Below are positions 4,851-5,376 of a DNA stretch of 5,376 nucleotides, piece after piece; the first letter of the stretch is position 1, and every line of letters begins with the position of its first letter. The notes under the pieces were generated by a model that made no database searches, was not told the DNA's origin, and saw nothing but the letters and a program-made list of their open reading frames with translations. The position numbers and the translations under genes are program-made. This stretch comes from CAKSHP01 sp045590935 (GTDB lineage Bacteria; Bacillota; Clostridia; UBA1381; UMGS1253), in NCBI GenBank assembly GCA_045590935.1, contig JAZNSA010000077.1:1-5376 (forward strand), in the 5' to 3' direction.

Positions 4851-5376
4851 ATGGAAAATATGATAACGAGGTCTATAGATGTAATAACGAAGGAGATAAA
4901 TTTTTATAAAAATATGGCCGGGGAGGCAGTGCTTGAAATCGGAAAGAGACTTAACGAAGCAAAAGCACAGCTCGAGCATGGCGAGTGGCAAGAGTGGCTT
5001 GAAAAAGAAATTGAGTTTTCGGAGGTTTCAGCTCAGAGGTTTATGAGACTTGCGAGAGAATACTTAAATCCGTCTCCGGTGATGGCTTTGGGAGCATCAA
5101 AAGCACTTATTTTATTAGCGCTTCCTGAAGAAGAGAGAGAAGTGTTTATGAATGAAACGCACACTATTAATGGCGAAGAAAAGACAGTTTCCGATATGAG
5201 CAAAAGAGAGCTTGAAAAAGTTGTAAAAGAAAGAGACGAGGCAATAAAGAGAGAAGAGCTTGCAAAAAAAGATGTCTCTGAGCTTGAAGATAAGCTTAAA
5301 TATAAAAGCATGGAAGCAGAAGAAGTCGCAAAACAAGCAGAGGAAGCGCAAAGAGAGCTTGAAGAATTAAAAAACA
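4851..5376 (+). CDS. DUF3102 domain protein, C-terminus cut by window end
   Basis: ATG 4851 follows GGAAGGGG (4834-4841) by 9 nt; the gene runs off the window after 175 codons. Residues about 5-72 match DUF3102: a helix ending in EIGKRLNEAKAQL, the hallmark HGEWQEWL (43-50), then FSEVSAQRFMRLAREY (56-71). The following ALGASKALILLALPEEERE (79-97) is the usual second block of this phage family. From residue 117 on, the sequence is a Glu/Lys/Arg-rich heptad-like stretch that predicts a long coiled coil. The first part has a helix-turn-helix look and may bind DNA, with the coil for oligomerisation; the role is not established. It belongs to the same gene string as pcfK/pcfJ. Confidence 0.85.
   Translation, partial: MENMITRSIDVITKEINFYKNMAGEAVLEIGKRLNEAKAQLEHGEWQEWLEKEIEFSEVSAQRFMRLAREYLNPSPVMALGASKALILLALPEEEREVFMNETHTINGEEKTVSDMSKRELEKVVKERDEAIKREELAKKDVSELEDKLKYKSMEAEEVAKQAEEAQRELEELKN

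Noticed and set aside
1..5376. CRISPR array, tRNA, insertion sequence or attachment site
   Set aside because: No regularly spaced repeats, cloverleaf, transposase or terminal-repeat signal was seen.

Overview
The window is a compact, AT-rich, single-strand gene cluster that reads as the early/replication module of a tailed phage or prophage (less likely an integrative conjugative element) from a Firmicutes host, probably a gut Clostridia. The reasons are the strong AGGAGG-type ribosome sites before nearly every gene, 4-bp ATGA start/stop overlaps, very small conserved phage proteins, and the co-occurrence of a rolling-circle type Rep, a VRR-NUC nuclease, a PcfK/PcfJ pair and a DUF3102 protein. 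No structural, integrase, conjugation-channel or host housekeeping gene is visible, so phage versus ICE stays open.

Layout: 24-748 holds two coupled small genes. The first is a 161-aa protein that looks like two ancestral proteins joined through a translated Shine-Dalgarno-like linker; the second is an 80-aa two-helix membrane protein. Positions 749-941 are the only real non-coding gap, and it is dense with signals: a leftward promoter (TTGACT, 17 bp, TGG-TACAAT), a leftward terminator-like hairpin at 750-782 about 30 bp downstream, a 9-bp inverted repeat flanking that promoter, and two more dyads just before rep. Promoter plus terminator with no reading frame between them predict a ~70-nt antisense RNA upstream of rep.

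From 942 to the end the genes are packed head to tail on the + strand: HUH Rep (942-1712), VRR-NUC nuclease (1726-2181), DUF6906-like microprotein (2178-2351), Cys-rich microprotein (2348-2524), PcfK-like (2543-2914), PcfJ-like with a zinc ribbon (2931-4832), and DUF3102 (4851 to the edge, cut). The likely common theme is DNA replication and processing: Rep for nicking/initiation, the VRR nuclease for branched or damaged DNA, and PcfK/PcfJ as a conserved pair of unknown biochemical role. No polymerase, helicase or SSB is in view; they would lie outside or come from the host.

The most interesting points are the predicted antisense RNA in the rep leader, the fused first gene, the strongly strand-biased AGCGG pentamer (the B. 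subtilis Chi word), and a perfect 11-bp inverted repeat inside pcfJ. Family names come from recognising sequence motifs by eye, not from a search.
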